Origin: Paracoccaceae bacterium | Lineage (GTDB): Bacteria; Pseudomonadota; Alphaproteobacteria; Rhodobacterales; Rhodobacteraceae | Assembly (NCBI GenBank): GCA_020832725.1 | Contig: JAFIEC010000203.1 | Span: 1 to 21,985 of the forward strand | DNA: 21,985 nucleotides | Reading direction: 5' to 3' | In this document: positions 14,057-21,985 of the stretch, piece after piece | How the letters are laid out: every line of letters starts with the position of its first letter | Position numbering within the stretch: position 1 is the first letter of the stretch | Notes under the pieces: model-generated | What the model saw: the letters and a program-made list of their open reading frames with translations, nothing else | Told to the model about the DNA's origin: nothing | Databases searched by the model: none | Position numbers and translations under genes: made by a program

Positions 14057-14824
14057 TCAGGTCTCCAGTTCGTGGTGATAGCGCTGCCGGGCCAGTTCCT
14101 CGTGCGAGCGGGCGCGGCCTTCGCTGCGCAGGGTTGATTCCACGAAGTCCAGATGTGCCGCAGCCGCGTCCCGGGCAGCCTCCGGGTCACGGGCCTGCAG
14201 GGCGTTGTTGATGGCGCGGTGCTGCTCCAGCAACTGATCGCGGGTCGCGCGCTGGCGGAACATGGCCTGCCGGTTGTAGAAGACACCATCCGCCAGCAAC
14301 TCGAACATGGAGCGCATCATGTGCAGCCGGACAATGTTGTGGGACGCCTCGACGATAGCCAGATGAAATTGCGCATCGAGCTGCGCCTCGTCGGTCGGGT
14401 CGCGCTTGGAATGGGCCGCCTCCATCTTGTGGAACAGCGTGTCGATCACCTTGAGGTCGGTCCCGGTGCCCAGTGTCGCCGCCCGCTCTGCCGACATCGA
14501 TTCGAGGTCACGGCGAAAATCGATATAGTCGAAGATTGCATCCTCATGGCTGCGGAACAGCCGCACCAGCGCCGGCGAGAAGGCCGAGCCCAGCACCTCG
14601 GCGACAAAGACACCGGCGCCGGGGCGGGTGCTGACAAGGCCCGCCTGCTGCAACTCCGCCAGCGCCTCACGCAGGCTGGGTCGTGACACGCCCAGCCTGT
14701 CGGCAAGCTCGCGCTCTGCCGGCAGACGCTCTCCCGGGCGCAGCACACCGCGCAGAATCAGAAGCTCGATCTGGCGGACAACCGCGCTCGAGAGCTTTTC
14801 CGAAACGATCTTCTGGAAGGGCAC
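14057..14824 (-). CDS. GntR/FadR-family regulator with FCD domain
   Basis: A 255-residue regulator of the FadR/PdhR/LldR type. The start is GTG at 14824-14822, with GCGAGG just upstream. The winged HTH covers 5-75 (LRPGERLPAERELADRLGVSRPSLREALAEL at 28-58). The FCD domain covers about 95-235 with the metal-ligand pattern Asp150, His154 (DAQFHLAIVEASHN), His202 and His224. Ligands of such domains are often carboxylic acids such as lactate, glycolate or pyruvate; which one cannot be told here. No metabolic target gene lies beside it, so autoregulation is the only control the sequence suggests, through the inverted repeat in its promoter. Confidence 0.94.
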   Translation of the reverse strand: MPFQKIVSEKLSSAVVRQIELLILRGVLRPGERLPAERELADRLGVSRPSLREALAELQQAGLVSTRPGAGVFVAEVLGSAFSPALVRLFRSHEDAIFDYIDFRRDLESMSAERAATLGTGTDLKVIDTLFHKMEAAHSKRDPTDEAQLDAQFHLAIVEASHNIVRLHMMRSMFELLADGVFYNRQAMFRQRATRDQLLEQHRAINNALQARDPEAARDAAAAHLDFVESTLRSEGRARSHEELARQRYHHELET

Positions 14825-14856
14825 AGCGGGCCTCGCGGTCAGATATTCTTACCGCG

Positions 14857-14886
14857 ATACTATTTCACAAATGAAATAGGTTGCAA
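14857..14886 (-). promoter_or_regulatory. Promoter with embedded operator for the FCD-GntR gene
   Basis: On the minus strand TTGCAA (14886-14881) and TAGTAT (14862-14857) make a plausible -35/-10 pair with an 18-base spacer, ending 32 bases before the GTG start. The spacer holds a perfect 20-base inverted repeat, CTATTTCA-CAAA-TGAAATAG (14860-14879). This is the position of a repressor operator and suggests autorepression by the FCD regulator. Confidence 0.55.
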
Positions 14887-14925
14887 GGGATTATGTGTCG
14901 CAACCTGTTTCGTGGTGCCAGGGCC

Positions 14926-15567
14926 TCAGCTGCGCGGGCGGATCACGATCTCCACGCGGCGGTTGCGCGAGCGGCCCTCGACGGTGGCGTTGGAGGCCAC
15001 CGGTTGTGTCAGGCCAAGTCCGAAGGCCCGCAGACGGTCGCGCGAAACGCCGTTCGCCAGAAGAACATCGGCCACGCGCAGGGCGCGGCGGGTCGACAGC
15101 TCCTGGTTGAAGGCGGCGGAGCCCACGTTGTCGGTATGGCCGATCACCTCGACCGTGGTGTCGGGATAATTGTTCAGGCTGCGCGCAAGCGTGACCAGAT
15201 CCGAAGTCAGCGCGGGGGTCAGCTGGTCCGATCCGGTAGCGAACAGGATATCCTGCGGCATGGTCACCACCAGCGCATTGCCGGTGTTCACCACGCCCAC
15301 ATTGTTGCCCATGCTGCCGCGCAACTCCTGCGCCTGACGTTCCAGCTGCTGGCCGACCAGGCCACCGACCATGGCACCCGCAATAGCGCCAGCGGCGGTG
15401 CTGAAGGGCTGGTTCTGCCCACCGGCGATGGCACCGACGCCCGCGCCCACGATGGCACCGGCCACAGCACCCTGCTGGGTCTGGGACATGCTGCCCCCCG
15501 GCTCCACACAGCCCGACAGCACAAGCGCCGATGCGCCAGCCATGATCACGAGTCGTGCGCGATGCAT
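14926..15567 (-). CDS. OmpA-family lipoprotein with glycine zipper (YiaD-like)
   Basis: A 213-residue outer-membrane lipoprotein that probably anchors to peptidoglycan. The ATG at 15567 has GGAGGA upstream and begins a clear lipoprotein signal peptide, MHRARLVIMAGASALVLSGC, with Cys20 lipidated. Residues 31-75 are a Gly-zipper stretch (GAVAGAIVGAGVGAIAGG, then AGAIAGAMVGGLVGQQLE). Residues about 98-210 are an OmpA C-terminal domain: DILFATGSDQLTP, VIGHTDNVGSAAFNQELSTRRA, FGLGLTQPVASNATVEGR and NRRVEIVI. The family residues that bind diaminopimelate (the Asp in HTDN and the Arg in NRRVEI) are present. It is close to, and on the same strand as, the ogt-type gene upstream (34-base gap). Confidence 0.94.
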   Translation of the reverse strand: MHRARLVIMAGASALVLSGCVEPGGSMSQTQQGAVAGAIVGAGVGAIAGGQNQPFSTAAGAIAGAMVGGLVGQQLERQAQELRGSMGNNVGVVNTGNALVVTMPQDILFATGSDQLTPALTSDLVTLARSLNNYPDTTVEVIGHTDNVGSAAFNQELSTRRALRVADVLLANGVSRDRLRAFGLGLTQPVASNATVEGRSRNRRVEIVIRPRS

Positions 15568-15601
15568 CTTGTCTTCCTCCGATGTGCGAATGTCGCGGCG
15601 T

Positions 15602-16498
15602 CTAGATAGCATCGCCGCGCCCGCCTTGCGAGGGGGGAGCGACACAAGGGGCGGATGTATGCCGAAGCGTTCCGTCGCTCGCCCGCGCCGCCTCCAGTGC
15701 CAGCAGACGCCGCTTGGCCGTCAGCCCCCAGCGATAGCCGCCCAGCGCCCCCGTACCCCGCAGAACCCGGTGACAGGGGATCAGCCAGGCAATCGGATTG
15801 GCCCCCACCGCCTGCCCCACGGCGCGGGCGGCACGGGGCCTCCCGACCGCCTCGGCCAGCGCGCCATAGGTGGTCGTCACGCCCTCCGGCAGGGCCAGCA
15901 GCGCCTCCCATACCTGAACCTGAAAGGGCGCACCCAGCGGTGCCAGCACCACCTCGCCACGGCGCGCAAAGGCCGCCTCGACCCATTTCCGCAACGCCTC
16001 GCCCCCCGGCACCAGCCGCGCGCGGGGCCAGCGCGCCTGCATCCCTGCCAGTGCCTCGTCCCGCCCCTCGGTGACAAAGACCAGCCCTGACAATCCGCGC
16101 GCCCCCCCCGCCGCCAGCATCTCCCCCAGAGGGCCCTGAAAGAAGGCATGCTCCAGTTCCAGCCCCGCCCCGCCCGAGGCATGGGCACCGGGGCTCATCG
16201 CCTCCCAATGCAGGAAGAGGTCGTGCAGGCGACCCGTGCCCGAAAGACCCGCCCCCTGCGCCACCGCCTCCAGGCTTTCTCCCGCGCGCAGCCGCCCTCG
16301 CACCTCTCCGAGCACGAGCGCCTGCTGAAAGCGCTTGGGTGAGACGCCGGCCCAGGCGGTGAAGACACGCTGGAAATGCGCGGCGGACAGACCCAGGCGA
16401 TCCGCAAGCGCCTCCAGGGGCAGATGACGGCACTCCTCGCTCTCGATCAGGGCGATGGCGCGGGCGATCAGGCGGTAATGATAGGGATCAGAGCTCAT
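15602..16498 (-). CDS. AraC-type HTH / methylated-DNA-protein-cysteine methyltransferase fusion
   Basis: A 298-residue DNA-repair protein. The ATG at 16498 has GGAGG upstream. Residues 1-105 hold two AraC-type HTH motifs (LEALADRLGLSAAHFQRVFTAWAG; LEAVAQGAGLSGTGRLHDLF). Residues 135-275 are the Ogt/Ada-C domain: PFQVQVWEALLALPEGVTTTYGALA, VGQAVGANPIAWLIPCHRVLRGTGALGGYRWG, with acceptor Cys242 in PCHR. It transfers methyl groups from O6-methylguanine to itself. Compared with full-length Ada, the N-terminal zinc/methylphosphotriester domain is missing, so the usual Ada induction switch is absent. The last 25 residues (after LEAARA) exceed the usual end and look like read-through into GC-rich spacer. 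Confidence 0.93.
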   Translation of the reverse strand: MSSDPYHYRLIARAIALIESEECRHLPLEALADRLGLSAAHFQRVFTAWAGVSPKRFQQALVLGEVRGRLRAGESLEAVAQGAGLSGTGRLHDLFLHWEAMSPGAHASGGAGLELEHAFFQGPLGEMLAAGGARGLSGLVFVTEGRDEALAGMQARWPRARLVPGGEALRKWVEAAFARRGEVVLAPLGAPFQVQVWEALLALPEGVTTTYGALAEAVGRPRAARAVGQAVGANPIAWLIPCHRVLRGTGALGGYRWGLTAKRRLLALEAARASDGTLRHTSAPCVAPPSQGGRGDAI

Positions 16499-16609
16499 GC
16501 GGCCTCCGGTACTTGCAGCCCTGCCTAGCCATGGCGCGCGCCCTGTGCCACCCGAAGCCTGCGCAATGCGCGCCTTGCCCCCGGCGGCCCGGGCGGGCAT
16601 AGACGGGCC

Positions 16610-17254
16610 ATGCCCGCGCCCATCGATTACCACACCATCACCGAGATCTTCCGCCGGTTCCACGCCGCAGAGCCCGAGCCGAAAGGCGAGCTCGAGCATC
16701 ACGATGCCTTCACGCTGCTTGTGGCCGTGGCGCTGTCGGCCCAGGCGACCGACGCGGGCGTCAACCGCGCGACACGCAGCCTCTTTGCCGTGGCCGATAC
16801 GCCCGAGAAGATGCTCGCTCTGGGCGAAGAGGGGATCGTCGCGCACATCCGCACCATCGGGCTGTTTCGCAACAAGGCGCGCAACGTGCTCAAGCTGTCG
16901 CGCATCCTGGTCGAGCAATATGGCGGCGAGGTACCCGCCTCGCGCGCCGCCCTGCAAGCGCTGCCCGGGGTTGGCCGCAAGACGGCGAATGTCGTGCTCA
17001 ACATGTGGTGGCGCTTTCCGGCCCAGGCGGTGGACACGCACATCTTTCGGGTCGGCAACCGTACCCGCATCGCCCCCGGGCGCACGGTGGAGGCCGTGGA
17101 GCGCGCCATCGAGGACAACGTGCCCGCCCCCTTCCAGCAACACGCCCATCACTGGCTGATCCTGCATGGCCGCTATGTCTGCAAGGCGCGAAAACCCGCC
17201 TGCGGTGCCTGCCTGATCGCCGATCTGTGCCCATTCGAGGAGAAGACTGCATGA
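16610..17254 (+). CDS. nth: Endonuclease III (DNA glycosylase/AP lyase)
   Basis: A 214-residue base-excision-repair enzyme removing oxidised pyrimidines. The helix-hairpin-helix LPGVGRKTANVVLN (118-131) has catalytic Lys124, the catalytic Asp142 is in VDTHIFRV, and the C-terminal 4Fe-4S ligands are Cys191, Cys198, Cys201 and Cys207 (C-x6-C-x2-C-x5-C). LVAVALSAQATD is also canonical. The start ATG at 16610 gives the family length; its ribosome-binding site is weak. It diverges from the other repair gene (methyltransferase) over 111 bases and overlaps the kinase gene start (ATGA, 17251-17254). Confidence 0.97.
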   Translation: MPAPIDYHTITEIFRRFHAAEPEPKGELEHHDAFTLLVAVALSAQATDAGVNRATRSLFAVADTPEKMLALGEEGIVAHIRTIGLFRNKARNVLKLSRILVEQYGGEVPASRAALQALPGVGRKTANVVLNMWWRFPAQAVDTHIFRVGNRTRIAPGRTVEAVERAIEDNVPAPFQQHAHHWLILHGRYVCKARKPACGACLIADLCPFEEKTA

Positions 17255-18246
17255 ACAAGCGTTATCAGGTCGTCGGCATCGGCAATGCCATGGTGGATGT
17301 GCTCTGCCAGGTGGACGATGCGTTTCTCTCCCGCGCGGGCGTCGAGAAGGGGATCATGCAGCTGATCGACATGCCCCGTGCCGTGGCACTCTATGGACAG
17401 ATGGGCCCCGCGCGCGAGGTCTCGGGCGGCTCGGCCGCCAACACGATCGCGGGTTTCGCGGCCCTCGGCGGGCGCACGGCCTATGTCGGCAAGGTGCGCG
17501 ACGACCAGCTGGGAGCGATCTTTGCCCATGACATGCGCGCCCAGGGGGCCGACTACGAGACCCCCTTCGCGCCTGCGCAGACGACAGAGGAGACCGGGCG
17601 CTGCATGGTGCTTGTCACCCCCGACGGCGAGCGGTCCATGTCCACCTACCTCGGCGTGTCCGAGCACCTCTCGCCCACGGACATCGACCCCGCGCAGATG
17701 GCCCAGGCCGAATGGCTCTATCTCGAGGGCTACCGCTTTGACGGTCCGGAAAGCCACGCCGCCTTTGCCAAGGCCATTTCGGCCACGCGCGCGGCGGGTG
17801 GGCGGGTCTCGCTCACCCTGTCCGACCCGTTCTGCGTGAAGCGCCACCGCGACGCCTTCCGCGCGATGATCCGCGACCATGTGGACCTGCTGTTCTGCAA
17901 CCAGCACGAGCTTCTGGCGATGTATCGCAACGCCACCCTCGACGAGGCGATGGACGAGGCCGCATCGGAAATCGATATCGTCGCCTGCACCGCGTCCGAA
18001 CAGGGCGCGTGGGTTCTGGCCGGGGGCGAGCGGCACCATGCCCCGGCGGTCGCCACTTCGGTGGTGGATGCCACGGGGGCGGGCGATCTCTTTGCCTCGG
18101 GCTTTCTGTGGGGGATGATCGAGGGCCGCCCCTGGGCGGAATGCGCGCGTATGGGCTGCATCGCGGCGGGCGAGGTCATCTCCCATATCGGCGCCCGGCC
18201 CGAAGCCGACCTCAAGGCCCTGATGGCCCGGGATCGCCTTGGCTGA
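17251..18246 (+). CDS. PfkB-family carbohydrate kinase, adenosine-kinase-like
   Basis: A 331-residue ribokinase-fold enzyme. It begins YQVVGIGNAMVDVLCQV and contains the PfkB signature 1 region VSGGSAANTIAGFAALGG (57-74) and the ATP/anion-hole motif DATGAGD (273-279) with catalytic base Asp279. Proteins of this pattern in alphaproteobacteria are called adenosine kinase, which would phosphorylate adenosine to AMP; substrate assignment within PfkB is not secure by eye. It is translationally coupled to nth (4-base overlap) and overlaps the transporter start by 8 bases. Confidence 0.9.
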   Translation: MNKRYQVVGIGNAMVDVLCQVDDAFLSRAGVEKGIMQLIDMPRAVALYGQMGPAREVSGGSAANTIAGFAALGGRTAYVGKVRDDQLGAIFAHDMRAQGADYETPFAPAQTTEETGRCMVLVTPDGERSMSTYLGVSEHLSPTDIDPAQMAQAEWLYLEGYRFDGPESHAAFAKAISATRAAGGRVSLTLSDPFCVKRHRDAFRAMIRDHVDLLFCNQHELLAMYRNATLDEAMDEAASEIDIVACTASEQGAWVLAGGERHHAPAVATSVVDATGAGDLFASGFLWGMIEGRPWAECARMGCIAAGEVISHIGARPEADLKALMARDRLG

Positions 18247-19201
18247 GGCCCCCCTCCCGGCACCCCCGGCAGATGCGGGAGGCGCGCCGCCCACGCGGTC
18301 GTTCCTCTTCGCGGTCGGCCTGTTCCTGCTGGGCGTGCTGTTGCTCGATATCATGGGGATCATCGTGAAGATGCTCCTGCCCCGCTATGGGGCGGTGGAG
18401 TTGTCGGCCTATCGCAACCTGATCGGCATGGTGCCAGCTGTCGCCATCCTGCTGTGGTCGAACGAGTTCCGCTGGACGCGGCAGGCGCTCATCATCCGGC
18501 AATGGCTGCTTGCCTTCGTGCGGGGGGTGCTGGTGGCGGGGGCGCAATTGCTGTTCTACGCCGCGCTCCTCTATCTGGAATTCGCCACCGTCTCGGCACT
18601 GGGGCAGACAACGGCCATCTTCGTGGTGGCGCTGTCCGTCCCCATCCTCGCCGAGCGGGTAGGCTGGCTGCGCTGGACGGCGGTGATGATCGGCCTTGCA
18701 GGCGCAATCCTGATCATCCGCCCGGGCTCGGACGCCTTCAGCCTTGCCGCACTTTTTCCGCTTGGATCGGCCTTCTGCTATGCCCTTTCGCAGGTCCTCG
18801 CGCGCCGGATCGACGACGACGTGCCGACAGCCCTCGTCTATGTCTACCAGGCCATCGCGGCTGCGCTCTCGGCGGCGGCGATGGCGGTGCTGACCACCGG
18901 CTTCAGCCCGGTGGAAAGCGTGACTGATGGTGTACTGATCCTGACCATGGGGGCCGCAGGCGGAGCCGCGGTTCTGCTGCTGCTTGTTTCGGCGCGCATC
19001 GCAACGCCCGCGCGCGTGGCACCGTTCCAGTATTTCGGAATCATCAGCGCCTTCGTGCTGGGCTATATCTTCTTCGGAGAAGCCCCTGTGGAAACACTGT
19101 TTCCTGGTGTAATTCTGATCGTCGCAAGCGGGCTGATCATCCTGTGGCGCGAGCGGGCGAAGCGCCCCCGCAGGCCGCCACCCCTGCCGCGAGAACCCTG
19201 A
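18239..19201 (+). CDS. EamA/DMT-family transporter
   Basis: A 320-residue inner-membrane protein with about ten hydrophobic helices arranged as two EamA repeats (about 20-160 and 165-310). Typical segments are AYRNLIGMVPAVAILL, ALLYLEFATVSALGQTTAIFVVALSVPILAERVG, PLGSAFCYALSQVLARR and PARVAPFQYFGIISAFVLGYIFFGEAP. The start is taken as TTG at 18239, which overlaps the kinase stop by 8 bases; no ATG or GTG gives a complete first helix. The substrate is unknown (the superfamily exports amino acids, nucleosides or other metabolites). The C-terminus is Arg/Pro-rich. It converges on valS with a 10-base gap. Confidence 0.92.
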   Translation: MAEAPLPAPPADAGGAPPTRSFLFAVGLFLLGVLLLDIMGIIVKMLLPRYGAVELSAYRNLIGMVPAVAILLWSNEFRWTRQALIIRQWLLAFVRGVLVAGAQLLFYAALLYLEFATVSALGQTTAIFVVALSVPILAERVGWLRWTAVMIGLAGAILIIRPGSDAFSLAALFPLGSAFCYALSQVLARRIDDDVPTALVYVYQAIAAALSAAAMAVLTTGFSPVESVTDGVLILTMGAAGGAAVLLLLVSARIATPARVAPFQYFGIISAFVLGYIFFGEAPVETLFPGVILIVASGLIILWRERAKRPRRPPPLPREP

Positions 19202-19211
19202 ACGCGGCGCG

Positions 19212-21985
19212 TCAGCCCGCCTCGCGGAGCCGCACGAGCGCCGCCGACAGTCGGGCCGCCTCATCGCGCAGCAGCGCAAGTTGCTCCCGGCTCTCCTCCA
19301 CCACTTCGGCCGGGGCCTGGGCTGCGAAACGGGGGTTCGACAACCGCCCCTCAAGCCCCCTTGCGTCCTTCTCCAGCCGGTCGAGGCTTTTCTGCAGGCG
19401 CGATGCCTCGGCGGCAAGGTCGATCGCATCGGCCAGCGGCAGTGCAAAGGTGCCCCCTTCCACCGCCACCGTCACCGCACCCTTGGGCAGGTCCCTGACC
19501 GGGCGCATCTCCTCTATCCGGGCCAGCCGCGCGATCAGCGCTGCATTGCCGGAAACCGCTCGCTCCATGTCCTCGTCGCGATCCACCATCAACAGCGAAA
19601 GCTGCAGCCCCGCAGGCACCCGCAATTCGGCCCGGGCCGAGCGGATCGCCTCGATCACCGCGATCACGCGCCCCATTTCGGCCGATGCACCAGTGTCGCG
19701 GGGAAGCGCTCCGGCGTCCGGCCAGTCGGCATGGGCCAGCACCGAGGGGCGCGCGCCTGTCAATTGCCAGATCTCCTCGGTCACGAACGGCATGAACGGG
19801 TGCAGAAGCTTCAGGCAGGTCTCCAGCACATGGGCCATCACCGCCCGGGTCTCGTCGGCCTGTTCCGGATCGGCCAGAAGCGGCTTGGCGAATTCCACAT
19901 ACCAGTCGCAGACCGTTCCCCAGACAAAACCGTAAAGCCCGCCCGCCGCATCGTTGAAGCGAAACGCCTCGAGCGCCTCATGGGTGCCAGAGACGGCGCG
20001 CGCCGTCTCGCCCAGAATCCAGCGGTTGGCCGTCGCCCTCGGCGCCTCGGGCGGGGGCAGTGCTGCGCCGCGCCCTTCCCAGACGCCGTTCATCTCGGCA
20101 AAGCGGGTGGCGTTCCACAGCTTGGTGGCAAAGTTGCGATAGCCGGCGATCCTGTCCTTCGACAGCTTCAGATCGCGCCCCATCGCCGCCATCGAGGCAA
20201 GGGTGAAGCGCACCGCATCGGCACCGTATTCGTCGATCAGGTCCAGCGGGTCGAGGACATTGCCCAGGCTCTTGGACATCTTCTTGCCCTTCTCGTCCCG
20301 GACAAGAGCGTGGACATAGACATCCCGGAAGGGCACTTCGCCCACCACGGCAAGTTGCATCATCATCATCCTGGCAACCCAGAAGAAAATGATGTCAAAG
20401 CCGGTGACCAGAACGTTGGTGGGAAAGTAACGCCGCAGCTCCGGCGTGTCCTCGGGCCAGCCCAGCGTGCCGATGGGCCAGAGCCCGGAGGAGAACCAGG
20501 TGTCGAGGACATCCTCGTCCTGCCGCAGCATGCGACCCGGAGCCATGGCCCGGGCCGCAGCGGCATCGGGAGCGCAATACTGATTGCCCTCATCATCATA
20601 CCAGACCGGAATCCGGTGGCCCCACCAGAGCTGGCGCGAGATGCACCAGGGCTCGATGTTCTCCAGCCAGTGATAATATACTTTCTCGTGCTGTTCCGGC
20701 AGGATGCGCGTGCGACCTTCGCGCACCGCGTCAAGTGCAGGCCCGACGATCCTTGCCGCATCCACGAACCATTGGTCGGTCAGCATCGGCTCGATCACCA
20801 CCTTGGAGCGATCGCCGAAGGGCTGCATCATGGGCCGGGCCTCGATCAGGGGCACAACCTCCTCCGGGTCGCCCGGCTTTCCGCCCAGCCTCGGATCGTC
20901 CGCCCGCGTCATGACCGCCAGACCCTCGGCGGTGATCTCCTCCACCACCCGCGCGCGCGCCTCCAACCTGTCCAGCCCGCGCAGATGCTCCGGCACCAGG
21001 TTGAGCGAATCTGCCTCCTCCTCGGACAGGGTGCGCTCTGCGCGCGCCACAGCGGCCGCAATGGCGGCGGCCTCGGCATAGGAGGCTCCGTCGGCGCGCA
21101 TCCGGGCACGGGTGTCCATCAGGCGATAGCAGGGAATCCCGGCCCGGCGGGCCACGGCATGGTCATTGAAATCATGCGCGCCCGTGATCTTGACCGCGCC
21201 CGAGCCGAAGGCCGGGTCGGGGTAGTCATCCGCGATGATCGGAATCAGACGCCGGTGCTCCTGCGGACCGACCGGGATCTCGCAGAGCTTTCCGATAATT
21301 GGCGCATATCGCTCATCATCCGGATGAACTGCCACCGCGCCGTCGCCCAGCATCGTTTCGGGCCGTGTCGTGGCGATGGAGATGTAGTCGCGGATCTCGT
21401 CCACCACCACGGCCCCGTCGGCATCACGCTCCACATAGCGATAGGTTTCGCCCCCCGCGAGCGGGTACTTGAAGTGCCACATCTGGCCGGCCACCTCGAC
21501 ATTCTCCACCTCCAGGTCAGAGATGGCGGTCTCGAAGTGCGGGTCCCAGTTGACCAACCGCTTGCCGCGATAGATGAGCCCCTTGTTGTAAAGCTCTACA
21601 AAGACGCGGATCACCGCATCATGAAAATTGCCCTCTTCGCCCTCGGGAGCGCCGGGGGCCCCCGACATGGTGAAGGCGTTGCGCGACCAGTCGAGCGAGC
21701 AGCCCAGCCGCTTGAGCTGCCCGATGATGGTACCGCCCGACTTGCGCTTCTGCTCCCAGACCAACGCCTCGAAGGCCTCGCGGCTGAAATCGGTGCGCCG
21801 CTTGCCCTCTTTCGCCAGTTCCCGCTCCACCACCATCTGGGTGGCGATTCCGGCATGATCCTGCCCCGGCTGCCACAGCGTGTCATGGCCCTGCATCCGA
21901 TGCCAGCGGACCAGAATGTCCTGCAGCGTGTTGTTGAAGGCATGGCCCATATGCAGGCTGCCGGTCACATTGGGGGGCGGGATCA
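19212..21985 (-). CDS. valS: Valyl-tRNA synthetase, N-terminus beyond the window
   Basis: The C-terminal 923 residues of a class I aminoacyl-tRNA synthetase; the frame is open at the window end, so roughly the first 30-60 residues are missing. The first visible residues are IPPPNVTGSLHMGHAF, with the HIGH-type motif HMGH at 21953-21942. KMSKS is intact (20282-20268) in KGKKMSKSLGNVLDPLDL. The long connective (editing) domain holds TTRPETMLGDGAVAVHPDD. The anticodon-binding domain follows, and the end is a coiled-coil arm (LQKSLDRLEKDARGLEGRLSN) characteristic of ValRS and used to contact tRNA. No frameshift is seen. Essential housekeeping gene. Confidence 0.98.
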   Translation of the reverse strand, partial: IPPPNVTGSLHMGHAFNNTLQDILVRWHRMQGHDTLWQPGQDHAGIATQMVVERELAKEGKRRTDFSREAFEALVWEQKRKSGGTIIGQLKRLGCSLDWSRNAFTMSGAPGAPEGEEGNFHDAVIRVFVELYNKGLIYRGKRLVNWDPHFETAISDLEVENVEVAGQMWHFKYPLAGGETYRYVERDADGAVVVDEIRDYISIATTRPETMLGDGAVAVHPDDERYAPIIGKLCEIPVGPQEHRRLIPIIADDYPDPAFGSGAVKITGAHDFNDHAVARRAGIPCYRLMDTRARMRADGASYAEAAAIAAAVARAERTLSEEEADSLNLVPEHLRGLDRLEARARVVEEITAEGLAVMTRADDPRLGGKPGDPEEVVPLIEARPMMQPFGDRSKVVIEPMLTDQWFVDAARIVGPALDAVREGRTRILPEQHEKVYYHWLENIEPWCISRQLWWGHRIPVWYDDEGNQYCAPDAAAARAMAPGRMLRQDEDVLDTWFSSGLWPIGTLGWPEDTPELRRYFPTNVLVTGFDIIFFWVARMMMMQLAVVGEVPFRDVYVHALVRDEKGKKMSKSLGNVLDPLDLIDEYGADAVRFTLASMAAMGRDLKLSKDRIAGYRNFATKLWNATRFAEMNGVWEGRGAALPPPEAPRATANRWILGETARAVSGTHEALEAFRFNDAAGGLYGFVWGTVCDWYVEFAKPLLADPEQADETRAVMAHVLETCLKLLHPFMPFVTEEIWQLTGARPSVLAHADWPDAGALPRDTGASAEMGRVIAVIEAIRSARAELRVPAGLQLSLLMVDRDEDMERAVSGNAALIARLARIEEMRPVRDLPKGAVTVAVEGGTFALPLADAIDLAAEASRLQKSLDRLEKDARGLEGRLSNPRFAAQAPAEVVEESREQLALLRDEAARLSAALVRLREAG

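Noticed and set aside
14879..14905. GGTTGC...GCAACC inverted repeat as terminator of the OmpA-like gene
   Set aside because: The loop is 15 bases, the stem only six pairs, and no T-tract follows; it also overlaps the better-supported promoter/operator of the GntR gene.
15602..15680. C-terminal tail of the methyltransferase as an extra domain
   Set aside because: The 25 extra residues are low complexity with Pro/Gly/Ser and look like translated spacer, with no fold or motif.
1..21985. CRISPR arrays, tRNA/rRNA genes, insertion sequences, prophage or toxin-antitoxin loci
   Set aside because: No spaced repeat array, cloverleaf-like sequence, transposase or integrase frame, or small toxin-antitoxin pair was seen; gaps between genes are short (at most about 160 bases).

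Overview
The window is about 22 kb of very GC-rich, densely coding chromosomal DNA. It shows no rRNA, tRNA, CRISPR array, insertion sequence or phage gene. Gene content and protein flavour point to a member of the Rhodobacteraceae (Alphaproteobacteria). The evidence is a GSCFA-domain protein, a lipoprotein resembling DUF6778, a core-2-type glycosyltransferase with a DUF5928-like tail, a PuuE-UraD fusion and an HNOBA-GGDEF cyclase. The genus cannot be set from sequence reading alone. No base-composition break suggests recent transfer.

Layout. (1) 1-4899: a truncated redoxin-like gene on the minus strand diverges from a tightly coupled plus-strand operon. The operon encodes an H-NOX-like protein, an HNOBA-GGDEF diguanylate cyclase, a GSCFA protein and an SGNH-like protein, and all three junctions are 4-base ATGA overlaps. 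A lipoprotein gene follows. (2) 4917-9409: a urate-to-glyoxylate (ureide) catabolic cluster in two divergent arms. The minus arm is uraH-puuD. The plus arm is puuE-uraD (fused, with an apparent one-base frameshift), then ureidoglycine aminohydrolase, then allA. Allantoate amidohydrolase (allC) and xanthine dehydrogenase are not in the window. (3) 9427-11123: 4-hydroxyphenylpyruvate dioxygenase diverges from an Lrp/AsnC regulator, with a perfect 6-4-6 dyad between them. (4) 11131-14045: a HIT protein and a glycosyltransferase, with a sulfotransferase diverging from the glycosyltransferase. (5) 14057-15567: an FCD-type GntR regulator with a perfect inverted repeat inside its predicted promoter, and an OmpA-like lipoprotein. 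(6) 15602-21985: an AraC-HTH/methylguanine methyltransferase fusion, then nth - adenosine-kinase-like kinase - EamA transporter, convergent with a 5'-truncated valS.

How the genes work together. In the purine cluster, PuuD oxidises urate to 5-hydroxyisourate, UraH makes OHCU, UraD makes (S)-allantoin and PuuE makes allantoate. After the missing AllC step, UGHY and AllA finish to glyoxylate plus urea. The first operon looks like a split relative of the sensory half of eukaryotic soluble guanylate cyclase (H-NOX plus HNOBA/PAS and coiled coil). Here it drives a GGDEF domain and is translationally coupled to two enzymes that plausibly act on surface polymers. The H-NOX partner lacks the proximal heme histidine and most of the YxSxR motif, so its signal is probably not heme-bound NO or O2. 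This operon is the best candidate in the window for an undescribed system.
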